Below the pieces are notes generated by a model. The model ran no database searches. It worked only from the letters and a program-made list of their open reading frames with translations, and had not been told where the DNA came from. The translations under genes and the position numbers were made by a program. From Rhizobium laguerreae (GTDB taxonomy: Bacteria; Pseudomonadota; Alphaproteobacteria; Rhizobiales; Rhizobiaceae), in NCBI RefSeq assembly GCF_002008165.1, contig NZ_MRDM01000008.1, forward strand, positions 62,001 to 126,000: 64,000 bases of DNA. The letters are read 5' to 3'. Of the stretch, positions 47,616 to 57,374 are shown piece after piece (position 1 is the stretch's first letter; each line of letters begins with the position of its first letter).

Positions 47616-49130
47616 TTACCTCTTGGTGTAAAGATCGGAGTATTGCTGCCGCAGGATGTTTTTCTGAACCTTACCCATGGTGTTGCGCGGCAGGTCGTCG
47701 GCGAAGATGATGCGCTTGGGTTGTTTGTAGCGGGCGAGACGGTCCTGGAGGGCGCTGACGATGGTCTTTTCATCGAGGACGGCGCCGGGCTTGCACACGA
47801 CGACGGCCGTTACGCCTTCTCCGAAATCGGGATGCGGCACACCAATAACTGCGCTCTCGACCACACCCTCGATCTGGTCGATCTCGCCTTCGACCTCTTT
47901 CGGATAGATGTTGTATCCACCCGAAATCACCAGATCCTTGCCGCGACCGACGATGTGGACATAACCTTCCCGGTCGATTTTGCCGAGATCGCCGCTGATG
48001 AAGAAGCCGTCGGCGGTGAATTCGGCGGCGGTCTTTTCCGGCATGCGCCAATAGCCCTTGAAGACGTTCGGACCCTTGATCTCGATCATGCCGGTCTCTT
48101 CAGGCGCCAGCACGAGCCCGGTGGCGGGATCGGTGACGCGCACTGTCACATCAGGCAGCGGGAAACCGACCGTTCCGGCAATCCGTTTGCCCTCATAGGG
48201 GTTCGACGTATTCATATTGGTTTCCGTCATGCCGTAGCGCTCGAGAATGGCGTGACCGGTGCGGGCCTGGAATTCGGTATGGGTTTCGGCAAGCAGGGGA
48301 GCCGAACCGGAAATGAAGAGGCGGATGTTGGCGACCGCCTCTCTGTCGAGGCGCGGGCTTTGCAGGAGGCGCACATAGAAGGTCGGCACGCCCATCATCA
48401 TCGTTGCCTGCGGCATCAGCGACAGGATCTCCTCCGGATCGAACTTCGACAGCAGGAACATCGAGGCGCCGGCGAGCAATGTGACGTTGGTGGCGACGAA
48501 CAGCCCATGGGTGTGGAAGATCGGCAAGGCATGGATCAGCCGATCGTCGGCGGTGACGCGCCAATAATCTCGTAAGGTCAGGGCGTTCGAGAGCAGGTTC
48601 CCATGCGTGAGCATCGCCCCCTTGGAGCGTCCGGTCGTTCCCGACGTGTAGAGGATCGCGGCCAGCTCATCCGCGGAACGCGAAGCATCGACAAAGTCGG
48701 CCGGCTCATCGCGTGCGAGATCCAGCAACGAGCCGCTGCCGTCGGCATCGAGCGTTTCAACGATCGCGCCGTGAGGCTTGGCAATTTTCTCCACGCCCTC
48801 TCTCGCAGCCGACGCAACAACCACCAAACGCGGCTCCGCATCGCCGATAAAGTAATCGAGCTCAGCCAGCGTATAGGCGGTGTTGAGCGGCAGATAGACG
48901 GCGCCGGTTCGAAGACAGGCGAGATAGAGGATCAGTGCCTCGGCACTTTTCTCGACTTGCACCGCCACCCGGTCGCCGGGGCGAATGCCGAGCGTGTCCA
49001 TCGCGCCGGCAATGCGGCCGGAAAGAGCGAAAGCGTCGTCATAGGTCCATGAGCGCGTGCTATCGATCCGGATGAACGGTGCGTCACCGGGCGCAGCGGC
49101 CCGCATGGCGTCGAAAAGATGATTGCTCAC
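47616..49130 (-). CDS. matB: Malonyl-CoA synthetase
   Basis: A 504-residue ANL-superfamily enzyme that makes malonyl-CoA from malonate, CoA and ATP. The phosphate loop is YTSGTTGRSKGAML, the A5 region RYGMTETNMNTSN, the A8 hinge DLGKIDREGYVHIVGRGKD and the A10 catalytic Lys is in NTMGKVQKNILR. It starts at GTG 49130, which overlaps the matA stop (GTGA). With matA it converts malonate to acetyl-CoA. Confidence 0.96.
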   Translation of the reverse strand: MSNHLFDAMRAAAPGDAPFIRIDSTRSWTYDDAFALSGRIAGAMDTLGIRPGDRVAVQVEKSAEALILYLACLRTGAVYLPLNTAYTLAELDYFIGDAEPRLVVVASAAREGVEKIAKPHGAIVETLDADGSGSLLDLARDEPADFVDASRSADELAAILYTSGTTGRSKGAMLTHGNLLSNALTLRDYWRVTADDRLIHALPIFHTHGLFVATNVTLLAGASMFLLSKFDPEEILSLMPQATMMMGVPTFYVRLLQSPRLDREAVANIRLFISGSAPLLAETHTEFQARTGHAILERYGMTETNMNTSNPYEGKRIAGTVGFPLPDVTVRVTDPATGLVLAPEETGMIEIKGPNVFKGYWRMPEKTAAEFTADGFFISGDLGKIDREGYVHIVGRGKDLVISGGYNIYPKEVEGEIDQIEGVVESAVIGVPHPDFGEGVTAVVVCKPGAVLDEKTIVSALQDRLARYKQPKRIIFADDLPRNTMGKVQKNILRQQYSDLYTKR

Positions 49131-50551
49131 TTTCGCCCTCCTCCAAGCGTTGAGTTCATTATCTGTGCGAATGGCCGGGAGCCTTGCTGGCCATTGCCGC
49201 CGCGGCGGCTTTCGTCGTTCTGACTGAGCAGGCTCTTGACGGTAGGCGAGGCAATCACCTCGCCGCGCTGCGCCAGGGCTTCGTGGTTGGCCACGATATC
49301 GTCGAGCTTGTAGAGGTAGTTGACCATCAGGCCATGGGCCTGCTGCATCGCCTTGGGCGAGCGGTCGCCGAGAACATTCAGTCTTTCCAGTCGAGCGCCG
49401 TTGCCGAGATGGAAGCGGGCGACAGGATCGATGGGGCGGCCCTCCGGCGTCCGTTCAGTCAGGAAATAGCGCGCGGCAAGAGGCAGCAACACGCGCTCCA
49501 CTTCGCTCGCCGTATTCTCGTTGTCAGGCCAGCTCGGATCATCCAGCAGCGTCAGTTTTTCGAGGACCGCTTCCGGCAGCAACCGGTCGGCGTCCGAGGC
49601 ACGTGCTTTGGCAAGCCAACGGGCAAAGCCTGGAACGGGCGACAGCGTGACGAAATTCTTCAGGCCGGGCAGGTCTCTGCGCAGGTCTTCCACGACCTGC
49701 TTGATCAGGAAGTTGCCGAACGAGATTCCACGCAAGCCATCCTGGCAGTTGGAGATCGAATAGAAGACAGCCGTCGTCGCCTCGTCGGCATTGATCTGCT
49801 CCCTGCCCTCGACCAGCACATCTCCGATCGCGCTGGGCACGGATCGTGTGAGCGCCACCTCGACGAACACGAGCGGCTCGTCGGCCAATCGGGGGTGGAA
49901 GAAGGCAAAGCATCGACGGTCGGCCGGTGCCAAACGACTGCGCAACTCCTCCCAGCCGGCGATCTCGTGCACGGCCTCGTATTTGATGATCTTTTCAAGG
50001 ATGTAGGCCGGCGTCGACCAGTCGATAGGGCGTAGCGTGAGAAAGCCGCGATTGAACCAGGAGCCGAACAGATGCGTGAAGTCGGCGTCAAGCGCGTGAT
50101 ATCCTGCGGATTGGTCTTTGGAAGCAAGCAGCTGCTCACGCATCCGGACAAGCTTGGCGGTGCCGTTCGGCGCGTGATTCAATCGGCGCAGAAGCTCCTG
50201 TCGCCGCGGCTCGGCTGCCTGGTGGAGAGCGATAATCGCGGCAGAGCTTTTGTCGGTGCGGTAATTTTCAATCGCCTGGTCGAGCTTGGCCGTGTCGGGG
50301 CCGAACTTCTCGTGCAGCATATCAAGGAATGCCTGCGCGCCCTCGCTCTCAAGCGCGCCCCAGCGATCGAGTATCTCGGCCGCAAGCGCCATGCCCGAGG
50401 CTTCGCCCCGGCTCGACAGCAGCATTTCACAGAGTGTCTGGAGATCGGTCTTGGCTGCGACCTGCGTGGCGCGCGAGCCGGAAAACAGAAGCTGGCGTCC
50501 GCGATCCGTGATGCTCTGCAGCATGTCGGTGAAGAAGGAAGCCTCAGACAT
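49127..50551 (-). CDS. matA: Malonyl-CoA decarboxylase
   Basis: A 474-residue enzyme producing acetyl-CoA and CO2 from malonyl-CoA. The helical N-terminal domain is followed by the GNAT-like catalytic domain with TLSPVPGFARWL (catalytic Ser) and FHLGNGARLERLN (catalytic His). I start at ATG 50551, behind GAGAGGAGA; the frame is open to 50647. It is first in matABC, directly downstream of the MatR operator. Confidence 0.95.
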   Translation of the reverse strand: MSEASFFTDMLQSITDRGRQLLFSGSRATQVAAKTDLQTLCEMLLSSRGEASGMALAAEILDRWGALESEGAQAFLDMLHEKFGPDTAKLDQAIENYRTDKSSAAIIALHQAAEPRRQELLRRLNHAPNGTAKLVRMREQLLASKDQSAGYHALDADFTHLFGSWFNRGFLTLRPIDWSTPAYILEKIIKYEAVHEIAGWEELRSRLAPADRRCFAFFHPRLADEPLVFVEVALTRSVPSAIGDVLVEGREQINADEATTAVFYSISNCQDGLRGISFGNFLIKQVVEDLRRDLPGLKNFVTLSPVPGFARWLAKARASDADRLLPEAVLEKLTLLDDPSWPDNENTASEVERVLLPLAARYFLTERTPEGRPIDPVARFHLGNGARLERLNVLGDRSPKAMQQAHGLMVNYLYKLDDIVANHEALAQRGEVIASPTVKSLLSQNDESRRGGNGQQGSRPFAQIMNSTLGGGRK

Positions 50552-50669
50552 GCCATTCTCCTCTCTTCTACCGGCCGGCTGGGTGCGGACCGTTTTTGAC
50601 GGCTGCTTCCCATCGTCGGGTTTCACCGGTAGTATGTAGAATGCCACTCTTCGTACACGAGGTCAATGA

Positions 50670-50683
50670 TCGTGTATACAAGA
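50670..50683. promoter_or_regulatory. MatR operator (matO)
   Basis: TCGTGTATACAAGA is the exact reverse complement of TCTTGTATACACGA, the site I recall being described for MatR. It lies between divergent matA and matR, 14 bp before the matR start. A related TCGTACACGA at 50650-50659 may be a weaker half-site. Confidence 0.8.
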
Positions 50684-50696
50684 AGCGCTTTTATGT

Positions 50697-51365
50697 ATGA
50701 GGAAATTGAAACGAATGTCCGAGAATGTCGGCCGATGGCTTCGCGATGAGATTGAAAATTCAATTCTTTCCAACGAGTTCTCCCCCGGTGAGCGCCTCGA
50801 CGAAATGGTTCTTGCGACGCGTTTCGGGGTTTCCCGCACGCCGGTGCGCGAGGCGCTGATGCAGCTCGATGCGATCGGCCTCATCGAAATTCGACCGCGC
50901 AGAGGCGCAATCGTCATCGATCCGGGGCCGCACCGCGTCTACGAGATGTTCGAGGTGATGGCCGAATTGGAGGGCCTGGCCGGGTCGCTCGCCGCACGAC
51001 GGCTGGACAAGGCCTCCCGGGAAGCGATCACGGCCACCCACAGCCGCTGCGAGCAATCAGCCGCGGCCGGTGACAGCGATGCCTATTATTACGACAATGA
51101 GGAATTCCATAAGGCCATCTACGCAGCCGGCCGAAGCGAATTCCTCGAGGAGCAATGCGTGCAATTGCACCGCCGCCTGCGGCCTTATCGCCGCCTCCAG
51201 CTGCGCGTGCGCAACCGCCTGTCGACGTCCTTCTCAGAACATTGCGCCATCGTCGATGCGATCTTTGCCGGAAATGGAGATGAGGCCCGCCGCCTGCTGC
51301 GGACACATGTCGGCATTCAGGGAGAGAGGTTCAGCGATCTGGTCGCAAGCATGGCGGCGAGATGA
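50697..51365 (+). CDS. matR: GntR-family (FCD) regulator of malonate metabolism, MatR
   Basis: A 222-residue protein with an N-terminal GntR winged helix (FSPGERLDEMVLATRFGVSRTPVREALMQLDAIGLIEIRPRRGAIV) and a C-terminal FCD ligand domain with metal-site His residues (HSRCEQ, HKAI, HCAIVDAI, HVGIQ). MatR represses matABC until malonate is present. The start is ATG 50697 or 50715; the operator lies immediately upstream. Confidence 0.93.
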   Translation: MRKLKRMSENVGRWLRDEIENSILSNEFSPGERLDEMVLATRFGVSRTPVREALMQLDAIGLIEIRPRRGAIVIDPGPHRVYEMFEVMAELEGLAGSLAARRLDKASREAITATHSRCEQSAAAGDSDAYYYDNEEFHKAIYAAGRSEFLEEQCVQLHRRLRPYRRLQLRVRNRLSTSFSEHCAIVDAIFAGNGDEARRLLRTHVGIQGERFSDLVASMAAR

Positions 51366-51430
51366 TTGGACTGCGTGACCGCGCTCAGTCGGCAGGGAAG
51401 TAAAACGCAACCCGCCCGCCGCATAACGCC

Positions 51431-51832
51431 CTAATCCAAAAACCGATAAAGCCAGTCGCGCGTTTCCTCCGGCAGGGAGGCCGGGGACTGGTCCTCGGGG
51501 GTGCGGGCCTGCCAGATGATCTCGACCTCGGCGGCGCGCTCCTCCCCAGTGTCGATCGAAACGAGGAAGCCGATGGAATGCATGCCGATCTTGTCGACGG
51601 TGGCGGTGAAGGTTGCCGGCTCGTCATAGTGCAGCGGACGGTGAAGCATGCAGGAAACCTTGCTGGGGCTATAGACGGGTTCGTCATCGACATCGGGCCG
51701 TGAGGACCAGAAGCCCGCCAGGACGGACTCTGCATAGGAAATATACGAGGCCAGAAACATCCTGCCGGTCATATCGACATCGCGAAACGGCACGCGTATT
51801 TCCGCCACATCAGGACGTTTCGACTGACTCAT
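51431..51832 (-). CDS. Acyl-CoA thioesterase family protein (4HBT hot dog fold)
   Basis: A 133-residue hot-dog protein with the 4-hydroxybenzoyl-CoA thioesterase pattern IRVPFRDVDMTGRMFLASYISYAESVLAGF, where the Asp after FRDVD is the expected catalytic acid. The substrate is unknown. ATG 51832 gives the natural start; the frame extends to 51868. It converges on matR. Confidence 0.85.
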   Translation of the reverse strand: MSQSKRPDVAEIRVPFRDVDMTGRMFLASYISYAESVLAGFWSSRPDVDDEPVYSPSKVSCMLHRPLHYDEPATFTATVDKIGMHSIGFLVSIDTGEERAAEVEIIWQARTPEDQSPASLPEETRDWLYRFLD

Positions 51833-52117
51833 CAACAAATCTGCCCTACAGAGTTCCCATGGCAACACTACTTCATAATTGCTTATACCGGAACCGGCTT
51901 AAGGATAAAATTACGCAATAGTTCAAAGTGTTACAGTGTCCTCCACCTACCGGAAAGGTGCGGGCCGTTGCAATTGGACCTGATCGACGGGAACGGCGCA
52001 AACGAGACAGTGTGATAGGCGAACGGTCGGAAGGCGCGGCAAGAGCGCTTGTTGAAATCGTCAGGCGATGCCCCATCTGCTGTGGCACATGACATAAGCG
52101 ACCGATAGAGTGTCTTC

Positions 52118-53053
<936 letters not shown>

Positions 53054-53055
53054 GA

Positions 53056-53307
53056 ATGACTGACAGCGCCAAGCCGGAGGTGTCCGGCCTTTCCTTCGAA
53101 AAGGCGGTCGCCGAACTCGAAAGCATCGTCGCCCGGCTGGAACGCGGCGATGTGGCGCTGGATGAATCGATCGAGATCTATGAGCGCGGCGAAGCGCTGA
53201 AGAAACATTGCGAGACGCTGCTTTCAGCCGCCGAAAACCGCATCGAGAAGATCAGGCTCGACCGCGCCGGCAAGCCGCAGGGCGTCGAGCCGCTCGACGG
53301 CGCCTGA
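53056..53307 (+). CDS. xseB: Exodeoxyribonuclease VII small subunit
   Basis: An 83-residue coiled-coil protein with the XseB core [36 protein letters not shown]. It wraps the large subunit XseA, which degrades single-stranded DNA. XseA is not in the window. ATG 53056 is just after the HDAC-like stop, so the two are coupled. Confidence 0.95.
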   Translation: MTDSAKPEVSGLSFEKAVAELESIVARLERGDVALDESIEIYERGEALKKHCETLLSAAENRIEKIRLDRAGKPQGVEPLDGA

Positions 53308-53393
53308 GGCAGAAAACTCCCTTTTGAAGACGCTTGGCTATCGGCTTCGGACCGATCTATGATCCCCATCCAAAACGATGAGGGGACAAGGAC

Positions 53394-54161
53394 ATGACGG
53401 ACAGGTTGAAGGGCAAGGTCGCCATTATCTCGGGGGGCGCGACCGGCATGGGCGGTGCTGCCTCGAAGCTTTTTGCGGCGGAAGGCGCGCGTGTTGCGAT
53501 CATCGACCGCAATGGCGATGCAGCCGCCGAGACCGTGAAGCAGATCCGTGATGCCGGCGGCGAGGCCGATTGCTGGACTGCCGATGTCTCGGACGAAGCA
53601 GCCGTCAATGCCGCCGTCGCCGGCGTCGAGGAACGCTACGGTCCGGTGACCGTGCTCTTCAATCATGCCGGCACGATCGTCATCAAACCTTTCCTGGAAA
53701 CAACCGTCGAGGAATGGGACTGGCTGCACGCCGTCAATGTGCGCTCGATGTTCCTGATGACCAAGGCGGTGCTGCCGAAGATGATTGCGAGCGGCGGCGG
53801 GTCGATCGTCTGCACCTCGTCGATCTCGGCGGTCGCCGCCACGCCGATGGAAGTGCTTTACGACACGACCAAAGGGGCGGTGCATATGTTTGCCCGCGCC
53901 ATCGCGGTGGAGTTCCGTGACCGCAACATCCGTTGCAACGCCGTCTGCCCCGGCTTCATTCGCACGCCGCATGGCCTGCGCGAGGTTGCCGACCTGCAGG
54001 CTCTCGGTGTCGATGTTTCGGATGCCGCCATTGCCGCCCAGCAGGGGCGGATCGGCGAGCCCGAAGACGTGGCGCGGGCCGCGCTTTATCTTGCCAGCGA
54101 CGAATCGAGCTTCGTCAATGGCGCCCATCTCTTCGTCGACAATGGTTTTACCGCGATCTGA
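53394..54161 (+). CDS. SDR family oxidoreductase
   Basis: A 255-residue short-chain dehydrogenase with cofactor motif SGGATGMGG, the NHAG region (LFNHAGTIVI), catalytic Ser in CTSSISAVAAT, and Tyr/Lys in YDTTKGAVHMF. The order of Asp residues after beta-2 (IIDRNGDA) favours NAD(H). The substrate is unknown. It is in a conserved region between xseB and dxs but is probably an accessory insertion. Confidence 0.92.
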   Translation: MTDRLKGKVAIISGGATGMGGAASKLFAAEGARVAIIDRNGDAAAETVKQIRDAGGEADCWTADVSDEAAVNAAVAGVEERYGPVTVLFNHAGTIVIKPFLETTVEEWDWLHAVNVRSMFLMTKAVLPKMIASGGGSIVCTSSISAVAATPMEVLYDTTKGAVHMFARAIAVEFRDRNIRCNAVCPGFIRTPHGLREVADLQALGVDVSDAAIAAQQGRIGEPEDVARAALYLASDESSFVNGAHLFVDNGFTAI

Positions 54162-54217
54162 GCCCGACGCACGCCTGATTGGACGCGCGGCACGCTTTCA
54201 AGTGTTGGAGCGTCTAA

Positions 54218-54237
54218 GCGCGTCCGATTGGACGCGC
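54218..54237. repeat. Perfect 8-bp palindrome within a local direct repeat, upstream of pirin
   Basis: GCGCGTCC-GATT-GGACGCGC is a perfect stem with a four-base loop. The GATTGGACGCGCGGC part occurs again at about 54178-54192, so the region has two related copies 50 bp apart. It may be a small mobile palindrome or a terminator for the SDR gene; there is no T run. Confidence 0.6.
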
Positions 54238-54297
54238 GGCGCTCCAGGCGCTATCTGTGGGCGATGACGCTCGGCACTGTAGCGATCGGAGATTCCA

Positions 54298-55221
54298 ATG
54301 TCCTTCTTTCCCGGTAAAGATCCCCTGCCCGGCGATGCCTTCGCCTGCGACGCGATCGAGAGCCTGATCATCCCGCGCACCAGCGATATCGGCGGTTTTC
54401 AGGTGCGCCGCGCGCTGCCCAGCCGGCAGCGGCGGCTCGTCGGGCCGTTCATCTTCTTCGACCGCATGGGGCCGGCGATCCTGAAGCCGGATGAGGCGCT
54501 CGACGTCAAGCCGCATCCGCATATCGGGCTGTCGACGGTCACCTATCTGTTCGACGGCGAGATCCGCCATCGCGACAGCCTCGGCACCGAAAAGGTCATC
54601 CGTCCCGGCGATATCAACCTGATGACGGCCGGCCGCGGCATCGTCCATTCCGAGCGCACGCCCGACAATCTGCGCGGCCATCCGCTGCTGATGTCGGGGC
54701 TGCAGACCTGGCTGGCGCTGCCCGACGACAAGGAAGAGATCGATCCTGCCTTCGCCCATACGGAAAAGTCCGCCATGCCGCTGATCGAGATGGCAGGCGT
54801 ACGCGGGCGTGTGGTGATCGGCTCATTCGAAGGCATGACATCGCCGGTCGGTGTTTTCTCCGACACGCTCTATGTCGATCTCGACCTGCAGGCGGGCGCC
54901 AAATTTCCCTTCGGCTCGGCTCATGAAGAGCGCGCCGTCTATGTGCTCTCGGGCGAGGTCGTCATATCAGGCGACCGTTTTGCCGCCGACCAGTTGCTGG
55001 TCTTTCGGCCGGGCGATGCGATCACGCTGGAAGCCGGTCGCGATGGCTGTCATCTGATGCTCTTCGGCGGTGCGGCGCTCAATTCGAAACGTTATATCTG
55101 GTGGAATTTCGTCTCCTCCTCGAAGGAGCGGATCGAACAGGCCAAGGAAGAATGGCGCAGCGGCCGCTTCGATATCGTGCCCGGTGACGAAGAGGAATTC
55201 GTGCCGTTGCCGGAGGGCTGA
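54298..55221 (+). CDS. Pirin family protein
   Basis: A 307-residue two-domain cupin. The N-terminal metal site is PHPHIGLSTVTYLFDGEIRHRDSLG followed by GRGIVHSERTP (His, His, His, Glu). The C-terminal domain includes VYVLSGEVVI. Pirins act as quercetinases or redox-responsive regulators. It is flanked by the palindrome upstream and dxs downstream. Confidence 0.93.
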   Translation: MSFFPGKDPLPGDAFACDAIESLIIPRTSDIGGFQVRRALPSRQRRLVGPFIFFDRMGPAILKPDEALDVKPHPHIGLSTVTYLFDGEIRHRDSLGTEKVIRPGDINLMTAGRGIVHSERTPDNLRGHPLLMSGLQTWLALPDDKEEIDPAFAHTEKSAMPLIEMAGVRGRVVIGSFEGMTSPVGVFSDTLYVDLDLQAGAKFPFGSAHEERAVYVLSGEVVISGDRFAADQLLVFRPGDAITLEAGRDGCHLMLFGGAALNSKRYIWWNFVSSSKERIEQAKEEWRSGRFDIVPGDEEEFVPLPEG

Positions 55222-55386
55222 GCGCCACGAAATGAGAGAAATAGACCAGGGTATACTCCGAAAACCGTTCACACTTTTCGACACCATGCTCTAAGGTGAA
55301 AAGCTTCGGTTCCTGAAATGCACTTGTTTTGCCGCAATCTAATCGAATAAAGCGGAACAAGGAAAAGCAAGAAAGAGCGCCCGCCC

Positions 55387-57303
55387 GTGACACAACTGCC
55401 GAAGACCCCCCTGCTCGACCAGGTCAACTATCCCGCCGACCTGCGCAAGCTCGAGGATCGCGACCTGCCGCAACTCGCCCGCGAAGTCCGGGACGAAATG
55501 ATCGATGCGGTGTCGCGCACCGGCGGCCATCTTGGCGCCGGTCTCGGCGTCGTCGAATTGACGATCGCCATTCATAGCGTCTTCGATACGCCTGATGATC
55601 GGCTGATTTTCGACGTCGGCCATCAATGTTATCCGCACAAGATCCTCACCGGCCGGCGCGACCGCATCCGGACGCTGCGCCAGGAAAACGGGCTGTCCGG
55701 CTTCACCCGCCGGGCCGAAAGCGAATATGATCCCTTCGGTGCGGCGCATTCCTCGACTTCGATCTCGGCCGGCCTCGGCATGGCGATCGCTGCCGACCTC
55801 GACAAATCAGACCGCCGCGTCATCGCCGTCATCGGCGACGGGGCGATGTCGGCCGGTATGGCCTATGAGGCACTGAACAATGCCGGCGCACTCGATGCGC
55901 GCCTCATCGTCATCCTCAACGACAACGACATGTCGATCGCGCCGCCGACGGGCGCCATGAGCGCCTATCTCGCGCGCCTCGCCTCGGGACGCACCTATAT
56001 GGGCTTTCGTGACTTCGGCAAGAAGCTGACGGCCTATCTCGGCAAGAACATCGACCGGGCGATCACCCGCGCCGTCGAACATGCGCGCGGCTACGTCACC
56101 GGCGGCACGATGTTCGAGGAAATGGGCTTTTATCATATCGGGCCGATCGACGGGCATTCCTTCGACCACCTGCTGCCCGTGTTGCGCAACGTGCGCGACA
56201 ATGGGCGCGGGCCGGTGCTGATCCATGTCGTCACCCAGAAGGGCAAGGGCTATCCGCCGGCGGAAGCCGCGGCCGACAAATATCACGGCGTCAACAAGTT
56301 CGACGTCATCACCGGCGCCCAGGCAAGGGTCAAGCCGAATGCGCCGAGCTATACCAGCGTCTTTGCCGAAGCGCTGGTGCAGGAAGCCGCCCTCGACGAC
56401 AAGATTGTCGGCATTACCGCTGCCATGCCGAATGGTACCGGCCTCGACAAGCTCGCCGAGGCCTTTCCGTCGCGCTGTTTCGATGTCGGCATTGCCGAAC
56501 AGCACGCCGTGACCTTCGCCGCCGGCCTCGCGGCGGAAGGCTACAAGCCGTTTGCGGCGCTCTATTCCACCTTCATGCAGCGCGCCTATGACCAGGTCGT
56601 GCATGACGTGGCGATCCAGGGATTGCCGGTGCGTTTTCCGATCGACCGTGCCGGTTTCGTCGGCGCCGACGGGCCGACCCATGCCGGCTCCTTCGACACC
56701 GCCTTCCTCACCACCCTGCCCGGCTTCGTGGTGATGGCGGCGGCCGACGAGGCCGAACTCAAGCATATGGTGCGCACGGCCGTCGCTTATGACGGCGGGC
56801 CGATTTCGTTCCGCTATCCGCGCGGCGAAGGTGTCGGCGTCGACATGCCGGCGCGCGGCGAAATCCTGCAGATCGGCAAGGGCCGCATCGTCAAGGAAGG
56901 CACCAAGGTGGCGCTGCTCTCCTTCGGCACGCGGCTTGCCGATTGTCTGCTGGCCGCCGAGGATCTCGATGCCGCGGGGCTTTCGACGACGGTCGCCGAT
57001 GCGCGTTTCGCCAAGCCGCTCGACCGCGACCTGATCCGCCAGCTTGCCCGCCACCACGAAATGGTGATCACCGTCGAGGAAGGTTCGATCGGCGGCTTCG
57101 GCAGCCATGTGATGCAGTACCTTTCGAGCGAAGGCCTGCTTGATAACGGGCTGAAGATCCGCTCGCTCGTCATGCCCGACATCTGGATGGAACAGGCCAA
57201 GCCCGAAGCCATGAACGCCCACGCCGGCCTCGACCGCGCCGGCATCGTCTCGACGGTGTTCAGGGCGCTGGGGCGCGGTGTTGCGGTTGGGGTGGCGGGA
57301 TAG
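55387..57303 (+). CDS. dxs: 1-deoxy-D-xylulose-5-phosphate synthase
   Basis: A 638-residue transketolase-like enzyme that condenses pyruvate and glyceraldehyde 3-phosphate, the first step of the MEP isoprenoid pathway. The thiamine diphosphate motif is [16 protein letters not shown]...NDNDMSI, with [14 protein letters not shown] and the [12 protein letters not shown] region. Translation starts at GTG 55387. The pathway's last enzyme, ispH, is at 11044. Confidence 0.97.
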   Translation: MTQLPKTPLLDQVNYPADLRKLEDRDLPQLAREVRDEMIDAVSRTGGHLGAGLGVVELTIAIHSVFDTPDDRLIFDVGHQCYPHKILTGRRDRIRTLRQENGLSGFTRRAESEYDPFGAAHSSTSISAGLGMAIAADLDKSDRRVIAVIGDGAMSAGMAYEALNNAGALDARLIVILNDNDMSIAPPTGAMSAYLARLASGRTYMGFRDFGKKLTAYLGKNIDRAITRAVEHARGYVTGGTMFEEMGFYHIGPIDGHSFDHLLPVLRNVRDNGRGPVLIHVVTQKGKGYPPAEAAADKYHGVNKFDVITGAQARVKPNAPSYTSVFAEALVQEAALDDKIVGITAAMPNGTGLDKLAEAFPSRCFDVGIAEQHAVTFAAGLAAEGYKPFAALYSTFMQRAYDQVVHDVAIQGLPVRFPIDRAGFVGADGPTHAGSFDTAFLTTLPGFVVMAAADEAELKHMVRTAVAYDGGPISFRYPRGEGVGVDMPARGEILQIGKGRIVKEGTKVALLSFGTRLADCLLAAEDLDAAGLSTTVADARFAKPLDRDLIRQLARHHEMVITVEEGSIGGFGSHVMQYLSSEGLLDNGLKIRSLVMPDIWMEQAKPEAMNAHAGLDRAGIVSTVFRALGRGVAVGVAG

Positions 57304-57331
57304 GATTTTGGTGAGGGCAGATCCATCCAAT

Positions 57332-57362
57332 AAAAAAGGGCGGCGCATCTCTGCACCGCCCT
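57332..57362 (-). terminator. Intrinsic terminator of the chemoreceptor gene
   Basis: On the minus strand AGGGCGG...CCGCCCT is followed by TTTTTT (plus-strand AAAAAA at 57332-57337). It is 13 bp beyond the chemoreceptor stop and 29 bp beyond the dxs stop on the other side. Confidence 0.85.
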
Positions 57363-57374
57363 GAACGGCGCCTC

